Of a stretch of 64,000 nucleotides of DNA, positions 26,870-35,530 are shown one piece after another. The notes under the pieces were generated by a model. It saw only the letters and a program-made list of their open reading frames with translations. It was not told where the DNA came from and ran no database searches. Source of the DNA: Citrobacter arsenatis (GTDB lineage Bacteria; Pseudomonadota; Gammaproteobacteria; Enterobacterales; Enterobacteriaceae); assembly GCF_004353845.1 (NCBI RefSeq), contig NZ_CP037864.1, positions 496,001 to 560,000 on the forward strand, read 5' to 3'. The first letter of the stretch is position 1. The number at the start of each line of letters is the position of its first letter. A program made the position numbers and the translations under genes.

Positions 26870-27526
26870 ATGAGTTTTTTCCAACGTTTATTTGGTAAAG
26901 CCGCTGCTGTTGCGCCAGATCGCGGGCCGTTGGGGTTACATCTGAATGCTGGTTTTACGCTTAACACGCTGGCATTTCGTCTGCTTGAAGACTCACTATT
27001 GATCGAATTGCCTGGTGAGGAGTACACCGTTGCAGCCGCCAGCCACATTGATTTAGGCGGCGGAAGCCAGATTTTTCGCTACTACACGTCCGGAGAAGAG
27101 TTTCTGCAAATCAATACCACGGGCGGCTCAGACATTGATGATATAGACGATATTAAATTCTTTGTTTATGCGGAAAGTTACGGGATTTCGCAGAAAAAAC
27201 ACTGGCAGTCTGCCATTAGCCCGTCCGTAATAGGGACGCCGACGCTGAGCTGGCAGGAAGAGCGCTGGCAACGCTTTTTTAACGATGAAGAGCCGGGGAA
27301 CATTGAGCCGGTTTATATGCTGGAAAAAGTGGAAAATCATCAGCATGCCACATGGGATGTGCATAATTTTACCATGGGCTATCAGCGACAGGTTACAGAT
27401 GATACCTGGGAATACCTGCTGTTGAACGGTGAAGAGTCGTTCAATGATCAGGGTGATCCTGAGTGGGTATTCTCGCGGGCGCTGGGTGTGGATATTCCAT
27501 TAACATCACTTAATGTAATTGGTTAA
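26870..27526 (+). CDS. yjfK: YjfK, DUF2491 protein
   Basis: Function unknown; soluble, 218 residues from the third of three consecutive ATG codons. I chose 26870 because AAGGA ends eight bases before it, whereas the ATG at 26864 is too close, and because E. coli YjfK starts MSFFQRLFG. The protein is acidic with a conserved DIDDIDDIKFFVY stretch. It overlaps no neighbour; yjfL begins 19 nt later. Confidence 0.92.
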   Translation: MSFFQRLFGKAAAVAPDRGPLGLHLNAGFTLNTLAFRLLEDSLLIELPGEEYTVAAASHIDLGGGSQIFRYYTSGEEFLQINTTGGSDIDDIDDIKFFVYAESYGISQKKHWQSAISPSVIGTPTLSWQEERWQRFFNDEEPGNIEPVYMLEKVENHQHATWDVHNFTMGYQRQVTDDTWEYLLLNGEESFNDQGDPEWVFSRALGVDIPLTSLNVIG

Positions 27527-27545
27527 TTTCAGGGAAGGCTACACA

Positions 27546-27944
27546 ATGCACATACTGGATTCATTACTGGCTTTTTGCGCCTATTTTTTTATTGGCACAG
27601 CCATGGTGATCGTTTTTCTTTTTATCTACTCAAAGATCACCCCACATAACGAATGGCAACTGATTAAAAATAATAATACGGCAGCATCACTGGCCTTTAG
27701 CGGCACATTGCTGGGTTACGTTATCCCGTTATCTAGCGCGGCAATTAATGCCGTTAGCATCCCGGATTATTTTGCCTGGGGCGGCATCGCGCTGGTGATA
27801 CAACTCATCATTTACGGCGGCGTGCGTTTATATATGCCGGCACTGAGTGAAAAAATCATTAATCACAATACAGCAGCGGGATTATTTATGGGGACCGCTG
27901 CTCTGGCGGGGGGCATTTTTAACGCCGCCTGCATGACATGGTAA
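27546..27944 (+). CDS. yjfL: YjfL, DUF350 inner-membrane protein
   Basis: Function unknown. The 132 residues hold four predicted transmembrane helices (about 7-28, 46-66, 73-95, 110-130), the typical DUF350 arrangement. The start at 27546 (MHILDSLLAF) is chosen from the E. coli protein and a GGGAAGG ribosome site; an upstream in-frame start would overlap yjfK. Likely the membrane anchor of the yjfI-M/C set (inference). Confidence 0.92.
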   Translation: MHILDSLLAFCAYFFIGTAMVIVFLFIYSKITPHNEWQLIKNNNTAASLAFSGTLLGYVIPLSSAAINAVSIPDYFAWGGIALVIQLIIYGGVRLYMPALSEKIINHNTAAGLFMGTAALAGGIFNAACMTW

Positions 27945-27953
27945 TGGACGATC

Positions 27954-28595
27954 ATGGCCAGAAAACGTAAATCCGGAAACAAAAACAGGGTGTCAGGGCA
28001 TTCTTCCCTAACGCGAATTGGGCGCCCGGCGAACCCTTTTGTAAAAAAACGCAGCCGATACAGCGGAAAGTATTTGACGCTGGCCATTATGGGCGGAGCG
28101 GCATTTTTTGTTCTTAGAGGATGTGCTGACGACGGCAATACCGATAACGATGGCGACGGTACCTTTTACTCGGCGGTGAGTGAATGCATTGATGATGGCA
28201 ATAGTGCCACAGTTTGTGCCGATGGCTGGAATAATGCGAAAACAGAGTTCTACTCCAACCTGCCAAAGCAAATGAACAAGCAGAGCTGTCAGACGCAGTT
28301 TGGCGACTGCTATCTCGATAGTACTGACCAAAGCTGGGTGCCGGTATTCACCGGTTTTTTACTCAGCCGCGTCATTCGCAAAGATCGCGACGAACAGTAT
28401 GTTTACAGCAGCGGCGGTTCTTCCTATGCTTCGCGCCCGGTCTGGCGTACGACATCCGGGGATTACAGCTGGCGTTCCGGTAGTGGAAAAAATGATACCG
28501 CAACCAGTCATAGCTATACGACGAAGAAAGTCTCGACGGTTTCACGCGGCGGCTATGGACGTTCGTCCAGCGCGCGTGGGCACTGGGGAGGTTAA
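27954..28595 (+). CDS. yjfM: YjfM, DUF1190 protein
   Basis: Function unknown. A basic N-terminus (RKRKSGNKNR), one hydrophobic segment near 41-57 ending in GC, an aspartate-rich run DGNTDNDGDGT, four further cysteines in a central region, and a Ser/Gly/Arg-rich C-terminus ending GRSSSARGHWGG. It has 213 residues, like E. coli YjfM. yjfC begins two bases after its stop codon, so the two are surely cotranscribed; in related genomes DUF1190 and the YjfC-type ATP-grasp enzyme commonly pair. Confidence 0.92.
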   Translation: MARKRKSGNKNRVSGHSSLTRIGRPANPFVKKRSRYSGKYLTLAIMGGAAFFVLRGCADDGNTDNDGDGTFYSAVSECIDDGNSATVCADGWNNAKTEFYSNLPKQMNKQSCQTQFGDCYLDSTDQSWVPVFTGFLLSRVIRKDRDEQYVYSSGGSSYASRPVWRTTSGDYSWRSGSGKNDTATSHSYTTKKVSTVSRGGYGRSSSARGHWGG

Positions 28596-28597
28596 CG

Positions 28598-29764
28598 ATG
28601 CTGCGACATGATGTCCCTGTTCGCTCCGATCTGGACAGGATCGCTTACGATCACGGCTTCGATTTTCATATTATCGATAACGAAATCTACTGGGATGAGA
28701 GCCGGGCATACCGCTTCACGCTCCGGCAAGTGGAAGAGCAGATCGAAAAACCTACTGCGGAGCTGCACCAAATGTGTCTGGATGTCGTCGAACGAGCCGT
28801 TCACGACGAACAGATTATGCAGCAACTGGCGATCCCGCCGCTGTACTGGGATGTGATTGCCGAAAGCTGGCGCAATCGCGATCCCTCTCTGTATGGCCGC
28901 ATGGATTTTGTCTGGTGTGGAAATAACGCCCCGGTCAAGTTGCTGGAGTACAACGCGGATACGCCAACGTCGCTCTATGAGTCAGCGTACTTCCAGTGGC
29001 TATGGCTGGAAGATGCGCGTCGCAGCGGGCTGATACCACGCGACGCCGACCAGTACAACGCCATTCAGGAGCGGCTTATCTCCCGTTTTGCTGAGCTTTA
29101 TAGCCCGGATCCTTTCTATTTTTGCTGCTGCGAAGATACCGATGAAGATCGTACCACGGTGCTGTATTTACAGGATTGCGCACAGCAGGCCGGGCAAGAG
29201 TCACGGTTTATTTACGTCGAAGAGTTGGGGCTTGGTGTTGGCGGCGTTCTTACAGACCTGGACGATAACGTTATTCGTCGCGCTTTTAAGCTCTATCCCC
29301 TGGAGTGGATGATGCGAGATGAAAATGGCCCCTTGCTGCGCCATCGCCGCGAGCAGTGGGTTGAGCCATTGTGGAAGAGCGTGCTCAGCAATAAAGGGTT
29401 AATGCCTTTGCTGTGGCGATTTTTTCCCAACCATCCCAACCTGTTGCCCGCCTGGTTTGATGGAGAAACGCCACAAATTTCTGCTGGTGAAAGCTATGTA
29501 CGCAAACCGATATTTTCCCGCGAGGGGGGAAATGTCACCATTTTTGATGGCCTGCAGCAGGTCGTTGAGCACGCTGAGGGCGACTACGCAGAAGAGCCAA
29601 TGATTTATCAGGCATTTCAACCGTTACCGCGTTTTGGCGACAGCTACACGCTGATCGGTAGTTGGATCGTGGATGATGAAGCCTGTGGCATGGGGATCCG
29701 CGAAGATAATACACTGATCACTAAAGATACTTCTCGATTTATTCCTCACTATATTGCGGGCTAA
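28598..29764 (+). CDS. yjfC: YjfC, glutathionylspermidine-synthase-like ATP-grasp ligase
   Basis: Resembles the synthetase half of glutathionylspermidine synthase, an ATP-grasp peptide-polyamine ligase; substrates of YjfC are unknown. Conserved features include the N-terminal WDESRAYRFT, the acidic-amide motif LLEYNADTPTSLYESAY, YVRKPIFSREGGNV (nucleotide-binding loop) and the C-terminal GSWIVDDEACGMGIREDNTLIT. It has 388 residues and no amidase domain, so it would only ligate. Last gene of the yjfI-C block, 84 nt before aidB. Confidence 0.92.
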   Translation: MLRHDVPVRSDLDRIAYDHGFDFHIIDNEIYWDESRAYRFTLRQVEEQIEKPTAELHQMCLDVVERAVHDEQIMQQLAIPPLYWDVIAESWRNRDPSLYGRMDFVWCGNNAPVKLLEYNADTPTSLYESAYFQWLWLEDARRSGLIPRDADQYNAIQERLISRFAELYSPDPFYFCCCEDTDEDRTTVLYLQDCAQQAGQESRFIYVEELGLGVGGVLTDLDDNVIRRAFKLYPLEWMMRDENGPLLRHRREQWVEPLWKSVLSNKGLMPLLWRFFPNHPNLLPAWFDGETPQISAGESYVRKPIFSREGGNVTIFDGLQQVVEHAEGDYAEEPMIYQAFQPLPRFGDSYTLIGSWIVDDEACGMGIREDNTLITKDTSRFIPHYIAG

Positions 29765-29782
29765 CCGTACTTTTGTGATCTT

Positions 29783-29840
29783 CCTCCGTCGCGAATAATG
29801 TGGTTCTGACCATACTTAAGGCGACGGCCATTGACGGAGG
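29783..29840 (+). promoter_or_regulatory. Inverted repeats covering the aidB ribosome binding site
   Basis: The arm CCTCCGTCGC (29783-29792) can pair with GCGACGG (29821-29827) or with GACGGAGG (29833-29840). The second partner contains the aidB Shine-Dalgarno sequence (GGAGG, eight bases before the ATG). A -10-like CATACT lies between the arms, so whether the left arm is in the aidB mRNA or only in the DNA or a yjfC read-through transcript is undecided. Confidence 0.4.
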
Positions 29841-29848
29841 GAGACACA

Positions 29849-31471
29849 ATGCACTGGCAAACGCATACCGTTTTTAACCAACCTGTACCGCTCAATAACA
29901 GTAACCTATATCTGTCCGACGGCGCGCTGTGCGAAGCGGTTATCCGTGAAGGCGCTGGATGGGACAGCGATCTTCTCGCCAGTATTGGTCAGCAGCTAGG
30001 GACTGCCGAGTCGCTCGAACTGGGCCGTCTGGCCAATGCTTTTCCACCCGAACTGTTGCGCTACGACCCGCAGGGGCAGCGGCTGGATGATGTGCGTTTT
30101 CATCCTGCCTGGCATTTGCTGATGCAGGGATTGTGCGCCAACCGTGTGCATAATCTTGCCTGGGAAGAAGACGCGCGGCAGGGATCATTTGTTGCCAGGG
30201 CGGCGCGTTTCATGCTGCATGCACAGGTGGAAGCGGGCACGTTGTGTCCGGTTACTATGACTTTTGCCGCCACGCCGCTGTTACTTCAGATGTTGCCTGC
30301 AACCTTTCACGACTGGTTGACGCCGCTGCTTAGCGACCGCTATGACTCGCATTTACTGCCCGGAGGGCAAAAGCGTGGCTTGCTTCTCGGCATGGGAATG
30401 ACCGAGAAGCAAGGGGGGTCAGATGTGCTGAGTAATACCACTCAGGCAGAACGTCTTGCAGACGGCTCGTATCGTTTGGTAGGGCACAAGTGGTTTTTCT
30501 CCGTGCCGCAAAGCGATGCCCATTTGGTGCTGGCCCAGGCAAAGAGGGGATTATCCTGCTTTTTTGTACCGCGATTTTTACCCGACGGGCAGCGTAATGC
30601 TATCCGTCTTGAGCGACTGAAAGATAAGTTAGGCAACCGCTCCAACGCCAGCTGCGAGGTTGAATTCCACGATGCGATTGGCTGGTTATTGGGCGAGGAA
30701 GGGGAAGGTATACGTCATATCCTGAAAATGGGCGGGATGACGCGTTTTGACTGTGCGCTCGGCAGTCACGGCATGATGCGACGTGCTTTTTCCGTCGCGA
30801 TTTACCATGCGCACCAGCGACAGGTATTTGGCAAGCCATTGATTGAACAGCCGATGATGCGCCAGGTATTAGGCCGTATGGCGCTCCAACTGGAAGGTCA
30901 GACGGCGTTATTGTTCCGGCTAGCGCGGGCCTGGGACCGTCGTGCAGATACCAAAGAAGCGCAGTGGGCCAGATTGTTCACACCAGCGGCGAAATTCTCC
31001 GTGTGCAAAAGCGGGATGCCGTTTGTTGCAGAGGCGATGGAAGTGCTGGGCGGAATTGGCTATTGCGAGGAGAGTGAGTTGCCGCGTTTGTATCGTGAGA
31101 TGCCGGTAAACAGTATCTGGGAAGGCTCCGGCAACATCATGTGTCTCGATGTATTGCGGGTGCTGACAAAGCAGCCCGGCATATACGATATGCTCAACGA
31201 AGCCTTTGCGGAGGTAAAAGGGCAAGACCGGCATTACGATCGAATGGTTCGTCAGCTACAGCAGCGTTTACGCAAACCCAGCGAAGAGATGGGACGGGAG
31301 ATTACGCAGCAGCTCTTCCTGCTCGGCTGTGGGGCGCAGATGTTGCGCTATGCTTCTCCGCCAGTGGCGCAGGCCTGGTGTCAAATGATGCTCGATACGC
31401 GCGGTGGACTACGATTGTCTGAACAGGTGCTGAACGATTTGCTCCTGCGGGCAACGGGGGGATTACGGTAA
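29849..31471 (+). CDS. aidB: AidB, acyl-CoA dehydrogenase-like alkylation-response protein
   Basis: Flavoprotein of the adaptive response to DNA methylation damage, regulated by Ada in E. coli; binds DNA and is thought to shield it or destroy alkylators. The acyl-CoA dehydrogenase fold is complete, with GMGMTEKQGGSDVLSNTT (flavin contact) and the C-terminal VLGGIGYCEESELPRLYREM, and a helical C-terminal DNA-binding region. The start at 29849 gives 540 residues with GGAGGGAG just upstream; an in-frame ATG six codons earlier overlaps that ribosome site. Confidence 0.95.
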   Translation: MHWQTHTVFNQPVPLNNSNLYLSDGALCEAVIREGAGWDSDLLASIGQQLGTAESLELGRLANAFPPELLRYDPQGQRLDDVRFHPAWHLLMQGLCANRVHNLAWEEDARQGSFVARAARFMLHAQVEAGTLCPVTMTFAATPLLLQMLPATFHDWLTPLLSDRYDSHLLPGGQKRGLLLGMGMTEKQGGSDVLSNTTQAERLADGSYRLVGHKWFFSVPQSDAHLVLAQAKRGLSCFFVPRFLPDGQRNAIRLERLKDKLGNRSNASCEVEFHDAIGWLLGEEGEGIRHILKMGGMTRFDCALGSHGMMRRAFSVAIYHAHQRQVFGKPLIEQPMMRQVLGRMALQLEGQTALLFRLARAWDRRADTKEAQWARLFTPAAKFSVCKSGMPFVAEAMEVLGGIGYCEESELPRLYREMPVNSIWEGSGNIMCLDVLRVLTKQPGIYDMLNEAFAEVKGQDRHYDRMVRQLQQRLRKPSEEMGREITQQLFLLGCGAQMLRYASPPVAQAWCQMMLDTRGGLRLSEQVLNDLLLRATGGLR

Positions 31472-31477
31472 TAATAT

Positions 31478-31552
31478 GCCTGATGGCGACGCTGATGCGT
31501 TTATCATGCCTACGTTCAATGTAGGCCGGATAAGTTTACGCCATCCGGCAAT
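31478..31552. repeat. BIME (paired REP units) between aidB and yjfN
   Basis: GCCTGATGGCGACGC...GCGTTTATCATGCCTAC followed by GTAGGCCGGATAAG...CGCCATCCGGC: two REP units in opposite orientation between convergent genes. Confidence 0.85.
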
Positions 31553-31555
31553 TTG

Positions 31556-31831
31556 TTAAGCATAGAGTATGGCCTGTACGCGCCAGTTGTCGGGCTGCTG
31601 GTCTTCGTACATCTGAATGATACGGTACCATGAGGCACCTTGTTCATCCGCTTTTAATGCGACTACTCGTTCTACATCCTGCGGATTCCCTGCAATGTTA
31701 CTGACAGATATCAGGCCAATTTCGTTCAGGCCCGTAACGCAGTCAGCACTGGCGAACTCGGCAGACTGCGCCGTAGTACCTACCAGTCCGGCAGAAAGCA
31801 GCAGTGAGGATAAGGCAAGTGATTGTTTCAT
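31556..31831 (-). CDS. yjfN: YjfN, small secreted DUF1471 (YhcN-type) protein
   Basis: Periplasmic protein of 91 residues with a signal peptide (MKQSLALSSLLLSAGLVGTTAQSA) and a DUF1471 fold with two cysteine-free beta strands ending WRVQAILYA. The E. coli protein is reported as a stimulator of the DegP protease; family members are often stress-induced. The start at 31831 is chosen over an in-frame ATG four codons earlier because GGAG lies eight bases before it. Related genes bsmA and yjfY are in this window. Confidence 0.9.
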   Translation of the reverse strand: MKQSLALSSLLLSAGLVGTTAQSAEFASADCVTGLNEIGLISVSNIAGNPQDVERVVALKADEQGASWYRIIQMYEDQQPDNWRVQAILYA

Positions 31832-31978
31832 CGTCAGCTCCATTATTCGTACCCCTACACACGGCAGGGCATTCCATCGCGATAATAAACCTCAAGCTTC
31901 CTGCTGTTGGTTTATTGTGCACAGGTAAACGCATAGGGGCGCAAAGCAATGTAAAGCTGACTAAATTTCAACCCAATG

Positions 31979-32308
31979 TTATTTACGATACAAAATAGCT
32001 TGTGAATACCATTGGCCTGTCACGATAGTCTCATCGACTAATAAGACCACGTAGTAATCAGCTTTAGCCGCGACGGCTTTGGCACGGATCTCTGCCAGCG
32101 CATCATCCGGAGAGCCTCTTACCAGCGAGCTAACCGTCCCTATTCGCTGTAACCCATTACTTTGGTCACGGCGGATTTCCTGCGGGTGGTCGGCCACGGG
32201 CGGTGCGGGTTGCGGCGTTCCCTGTAGCACACTACAGGCGCTTAAAAACATAACCAGCAATAAAGGGGCAAACCGACGCATAACTCTATCTCGTTTCCTG
32301 ATAGCCAT
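31979..32308 (-). CDS. bsmA: BsmA (YjfO), DUF1471 lipoprotein of biofilm stress
   Basis: Lipoprotein linked in E. coli to biofilm formation and stress resistance. The lipobox LSAC ends the signal sequence (mature Cys25), followed by a Pro-rich stretch and the DUF1471 domain ending TGQWYSQAILYRK. The ORF from 32308 is 109 residues, equal to E. coli; an internal ATG nine codons on (32281) would give a shorter, more typical lipoprotein leader. AAGG precedes 32308 at nine bases, so I keep it, with modest certainty about the start. Confidence 0.9.
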   Translation of the reverse strand: MAIRKRDRVMRRFAPLLLVMFLSACSVLQGTPQPAPPVADHPQEIRRDQSNGLQRIGTVSSLVRGSPDDALAEIRAKAVAAKADYYVVLLVDETIVTGQWYSQAILYRK

Positions 32309-32489
32309 AGTGTAGTGCCTTATTAATTTCCCTTTAGGGGAATGTTCCCGAATTGTTATCTCTCACGCGATTTTCGAATGAAAATGTTGCGAAAACGTAA
32401 CCCAGTTCTCAACATTATGAATCATTGCCGAACACATTCGCTTGCGTTAAGTATTGCTGCATGGCATACCAGAAAGAAAGAGGCGACAA

Positions 32490-33239
32490 ATGATAGAAAT
32501 TGAAACACGACAGTTGGCTGGCATCCCTGTCCTGCATGCCGTTCCGGCTGGCAAACGCGAATGTTCACTCCCTTGTATTATCTTCTATCACGGGTTTACA
32601 TCTTCCAGTCTGGTTTACAGCTATTTTGCCGTTGCTCTGGCTCAGGCTGGATTCCGCGTCGTCATGCCTGATGCGCCCGACCATGGCGCGCGCTTCACGA
32701 GTGACGCCCAAGGGAGAATGTACCGCTTCTGGCATATTTTGCAGCAAAATATGCAGGAGTTTACGACGTTACGTGCGGCGCTGGTGGCTGAAAATTGGCT
32801 ATCAGATGAACGACTTGCCGTCGGAGGGGCGTCGATGGGAGGAATGACGGCGTTGGGCATTATGGCCCGCCATCCCGAGGTTAAATGTGTAGCCAGCCTG
32901 ATGGGTTCGGGTTATTTTACCCGTCTTGCGCAGACGCTTTTCCCGCCTTTACGGGTTCAGACCCCAGAGCAGCAGGCGGAGTTCGATGCCGTCATCACTC
33001 CACTGGCCGAATGGGACGTTACGCATCAACTGCCACGCCTGGCCGACAGACCGTTGCTGCTGTGGCATGGACAGGATGATGATGTGGTGCCGGCCATTGA
33101 AACCTTCCGCTTACAGCAGGCGCTGATTCAGGCTGGGCTGGACAACAATCTAACCTGCCTGTGGGAAGCGGGCGTACGCCACCGCATCACGCCAGAAGCG
33201 CTGGCTGCGACGGTAACGTTTTTCCGCCAGCACCTTTAA
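32490..33239 (+). CDS. yjfP: YjfP, alpha/beta-hydrolase esterase
   Basis: Carboxylesterase-type alpha/beta hydrolase, 249 residues; E. coli YjfP hydrolyses short acyl esters and sugar acetates in vitro. The oxyanion region FYHGFTSS, nucleophile S115 in GGASMGG, the acid near WHGQDDDVVP and the histidine in GVRHRITPE make a complete triad. The start at 32490 has GAGG eight bases upstream. Convergent with ulaR: the two stop codons overlap by four bases. Confidence 0.94.
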   Translation: MIEIETRQLAGIPVLHAVPAGKRECSLPCIIFYHGFTSSSLVYSYFAVALAQAGFRVVMPDAPDHGARFTSDAQGRMYRFWHILQQNMQEFTTLRAALVAENWLSDERLAVGGASMGGMTALGIMARHPEVKCVASLMGSGYFTRLAQTLFPPLRVQTPEQQAEFDAVITPLAEWDVTHQLPRLADRPLLLWHGQDDDVVPAIETFRLQQALIQAGLDNNLTCLWEAGVRHRITPEALAATVTFFRQHL

Positions 33240-33991
33240 ACGCGCATAATGCTTACGCCCTGAGCTTCAAGCTGTTGCAGAATCTCAGGGTTAGCGTTTT
33301 TACCGGTAATGAGCATATCGATTTGATCGGCGCGGCTGAACAACATCCCCGCACGTTCGCCGACTTTACTGCTATCGACCAGCACTACCAATTTACCTAC
33401 CACGTTAAGCATCTTTTGCTCAGCCATCGCGGTCAGCATATCGGTTTTATACAGTCCGTCCGCGGTCAACCCTTTACCGCTGGTAAACATCCAGTGTCCG
33501 GCGTACAGGCTGTTTTCACTGCCTTGTGGGCTGAGCGTGATGGACTGGCTTTTGTTGTATTGCCCTCCCATGATAATCACGCTGTCATGCTCCTGATCGA
33601 TAAGATAGTTCGCCAGCGGCAAATAATTAGTGATGATTTGCACTGGCTTGCCGCACATTTCGCGACCCAGCAGGAAAGCGGTCGATCCGCAGTTGATCAC
33701 CACGCTTTCGCCCGCATTTACAAGCTGGGATGCCGCCTTGGCAATGCGAACTTTTTCATCATGGTTCTGCGCCTGGTGCAGATTCATTGGCGTCCAGCGC
33801 GGACGCTGCTGGGTAATAGCTTCTGCGCCGTTGCGGACTTTCTTGAGTTTGCCGCTTTCGTCGAGTTTGTTGATGTCCCGGCGTGCTGTGGCGGGTGAAA
33901 TCCCCAGACGCTCAATTACGTTCTCAACGGTAACAAAGCCCAACTGCGCCAGCATATCCAGCAAAATTTGATGTCTTTGTGCTTCAGTCAT
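33236..33991 (-). CDS. ulaR: UlaR, DeoR-family repressor of the ascorbate regulon
   Basis: Represses ulaG and ulaABCDEF; released by L-ascorbate 6-phosphate. The N-terminal DeoR winged helix (about residues 3-57: RHQILLDMLAQLGFVTVENVIERLGISPATARRDINKL) precedes a sugar-phosphate-isomerase-like effector domain (from about 75, with the conserved INCGSTAF and DSSKVG motifs). It has 251 residues, as in E. coli. Transcribed in the same direction as ulaG but separated from it by a terminator. Confidence 0.96.
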   Translation of the reverse strand: MTEAQRHQILLDMLAQLGFVTVENVIERLGISPATARRDINKLDESGKLKKVRNGAEAITQQRPRWTPMNLHQAQNHDEKVRIAKAASQLVNAGESVVINCGSTAFLLGREMCGKPVQIITNYLPLANYLIDQEHDSVIIMGGQYNKSQSITLSPQGSENSLYAGHWMFTSGKGLTADGLYKTDMLTAMAEQKMLNVVGKLVVLVDSSKVGERAGMLFSRADQIDMLITGKNANPEILQQLEAQGVSIMRV

Positions 33992-34062
33992 GAGCTATTC
34001 CGATACAAATTGATTTGAAAAGATGATATTTGAAATAGCCTGGAAATACTAAAGTAAATGGG

Positions 34063-34091
34063 AAAAAAATGCCGGGACGATCCGGCATTTT
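34063..34091 (-). terminator. Terminator between ulaG and ulaR
   Basis: On the minus strand AAAATGCCGG, a six-base loop, then CCGGCATT run into seven T residues. It separates ulaG from ulaR. Confidence 0.82.
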
Positions 34092-34098
34092 ATGTGGA

Positions 34099-35163
34099 TC
34101 ACAAGAAGGATTTAAACGGTAAATCCGGTTCAATTGTGAAGCAGTCGTCAAAGCCGCGCGGATAATGATACTCAAAGTTATCTTTGTCCAGCGGCCAGGT
34201 GAACTTGCCGCCTACCTGCCAGATAAACGGCTTAAAGCCATACTTCAGCCTATCTTTTTTCATCTCCCACAGTACGCGGATCTCCTGAGGATCGGCCTGG
34301 AAGTTTGACCAGATGTCATGATGGAAGGGGATCACTACTTTTGTATTCAGCGCTTCCGCCATACGCAGCATATCGGAGCTGGTCATTTTGTCGGTAATGC
34401 CACGTGGGTTCTCGCCATAAGATCCGAGCGCGACGTCGATCTGGTGCTCGTTACCATGCTTTGCATAGTAGTTGGAGTAGTGCGAATCTCCGCTGTGGTA
34501 CAGCGTGCCTCCCGGTGTTTTGAACAGATAGTTCACCGCGCGAGCATCCATACCGTCCGGCAGCACGCCTGCTGCTTTTTGATCGGCCGGAAGCGTGATC
34601 AACGCGGTACGATCAAACGCATCAAGCGCGTGAATTTCAATATCTTTCACTTTTACCACATCGCCTGGTTTTACCACGATGCAGCGCTCTTTCGGTACAC
34701 CCCAACCGACCCACAGATCCACACAGGTCTGTGGTCCAATAAACGGCACGTCGTCCGCGCAGTTCTGCATGACGGCTGCCGCAACATTCACATCGATATG
34801 ATCGTTATGATCGTGCGTGGCCAGCACCGCATCGATCTGTCGAATTGCAAACGGATCAAGCACAAACGGCGTGGTGCGCAGGTTTGGTTGCAGTTTCTTC
34901 ACGCCCGCCATGCGTTGCATCTGGTGACCGTTTTTCATCAGCGGGTTACCGTGACTCTGCTTACCCGTACCGCACCAGAAATCGACGCAGACGTTAGTTC
35001 CGCCTTCCGACTTCAGCCAGATTCCGGTACAGCCAAGCCACCACATAGCAAAGGTGCCGGGTGCGACCTGTTCCTGTTCGATCTCTTCATTCAGCCAGCT
35101 TCCCCACTCCGGGAATGTGCTTAGGATCCATGATTCACGCGTGATGCTTTTTACTTTACTCAT
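34099..35163 (-). CDS. ulaG: UlaG, L-ascorbate-6-phosphate lactonase
   Basis: Opens the lactone of L-ascorbate 6-phosphate to 3-keto-L-gulonate 6-phosphate, the first intracellular step. Metallo-beta-lactamase fold with H117-x-H119-x-D121-H122 (THDHNDHID) and later metal ligands in HSGDSH and PFHHDIW. The start at 35163 gives 354 residues, the E. coli length, with AAGGT seven bases upstream; a further in-frame start five codons earlier is not supported. Divergent from ulaA across a 367-bp control region. Confidence 0.96.
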   Translation of the reverse strand: MSKVKSITRESWILSTFPEWGSWLNEEIEQEQVAPGTFAMWWLGCTGIWLKSEGGTNVCVDFWCGTGKQSHGNPLMKNGHQMQRMAGVKKLQPNLRTTPFVLDPFAIRQIDAVLATHDHNDHIDVNVAAAVMQNCADDVPFIGPQTCVDLWVGWGVPKERCIVVKPGDVVKVKDIEIHALDAFDRTALITLPADQKAAGVLPDGMDARAVNYLFKTPGGTLYHSGDSHYSNYYAKHGNEHQIDVALGSYGENPRGITDKMTSSDMLRMAEALNTKVVIPFHHDIWSNFQADPQEIRVLWEMKKDRLKYGFKPFIWQVGGKFTWPLDKDNFEYHYPRGFDDCFTIEPDLPFKSFL

Positions 35164-35530
35164 CGCATTTACCTTCATGTTTGTTCAGATTGAATCAAAT
35201 GATGATTTGTTTTGATTGATACTGACATCATTTTATCAAGAAGGCAATGCGTTGATTTTTCTTATTCAGCGGGTGAGTGTGAGAAAACGACTGCGTGACA
35301 GGATGTTTTTTAAGAAATGTATTTTTGTATTCTATTGTTTTAATGGGTTTTATTTTTTGTTTTTCGGATCAAAAGTAAAACCACGCTGCAAGTGAGCGAA
35401 TTATTTGCGTACTACATCACATTTAATCAAATTCAATCTTGTTGTGATTACTTTTGAAAACTAGAGTGAGGGCACAACATCCTGGGCATCTGTAATGAAT
35501 GTTCAGCAACTTCGTCTACTGGAGATCGTT
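35164..35530. promoter_or_regulatory. Control region of the ula divergon
   Basis: This 367-bp AT-rich gap separates ulaG and ulaA. The half-similar elements GATTGAATCAAAT (35188-35200) and AATCAAATTCAATC (35425-35438) face each other near its two ends, as expected for UlaR operators joined by a DNA loop, which is how the E. coli divergon is repressed. TGTGA at 35443 and in GTGTGAGAAAAC near 35279 are CRP half-sites; no full CRP palindrome was found. A possible IHF-type motif (AATCAA-N4-TGA) overlaps 35194. Confidence 0.6.

Noticed and set aside
34318..35124. 268-codon open frame antisense to ulaG
   Set aside because: Shadow of ulaG; the metallo-hydrolase motifs are on the other strand.
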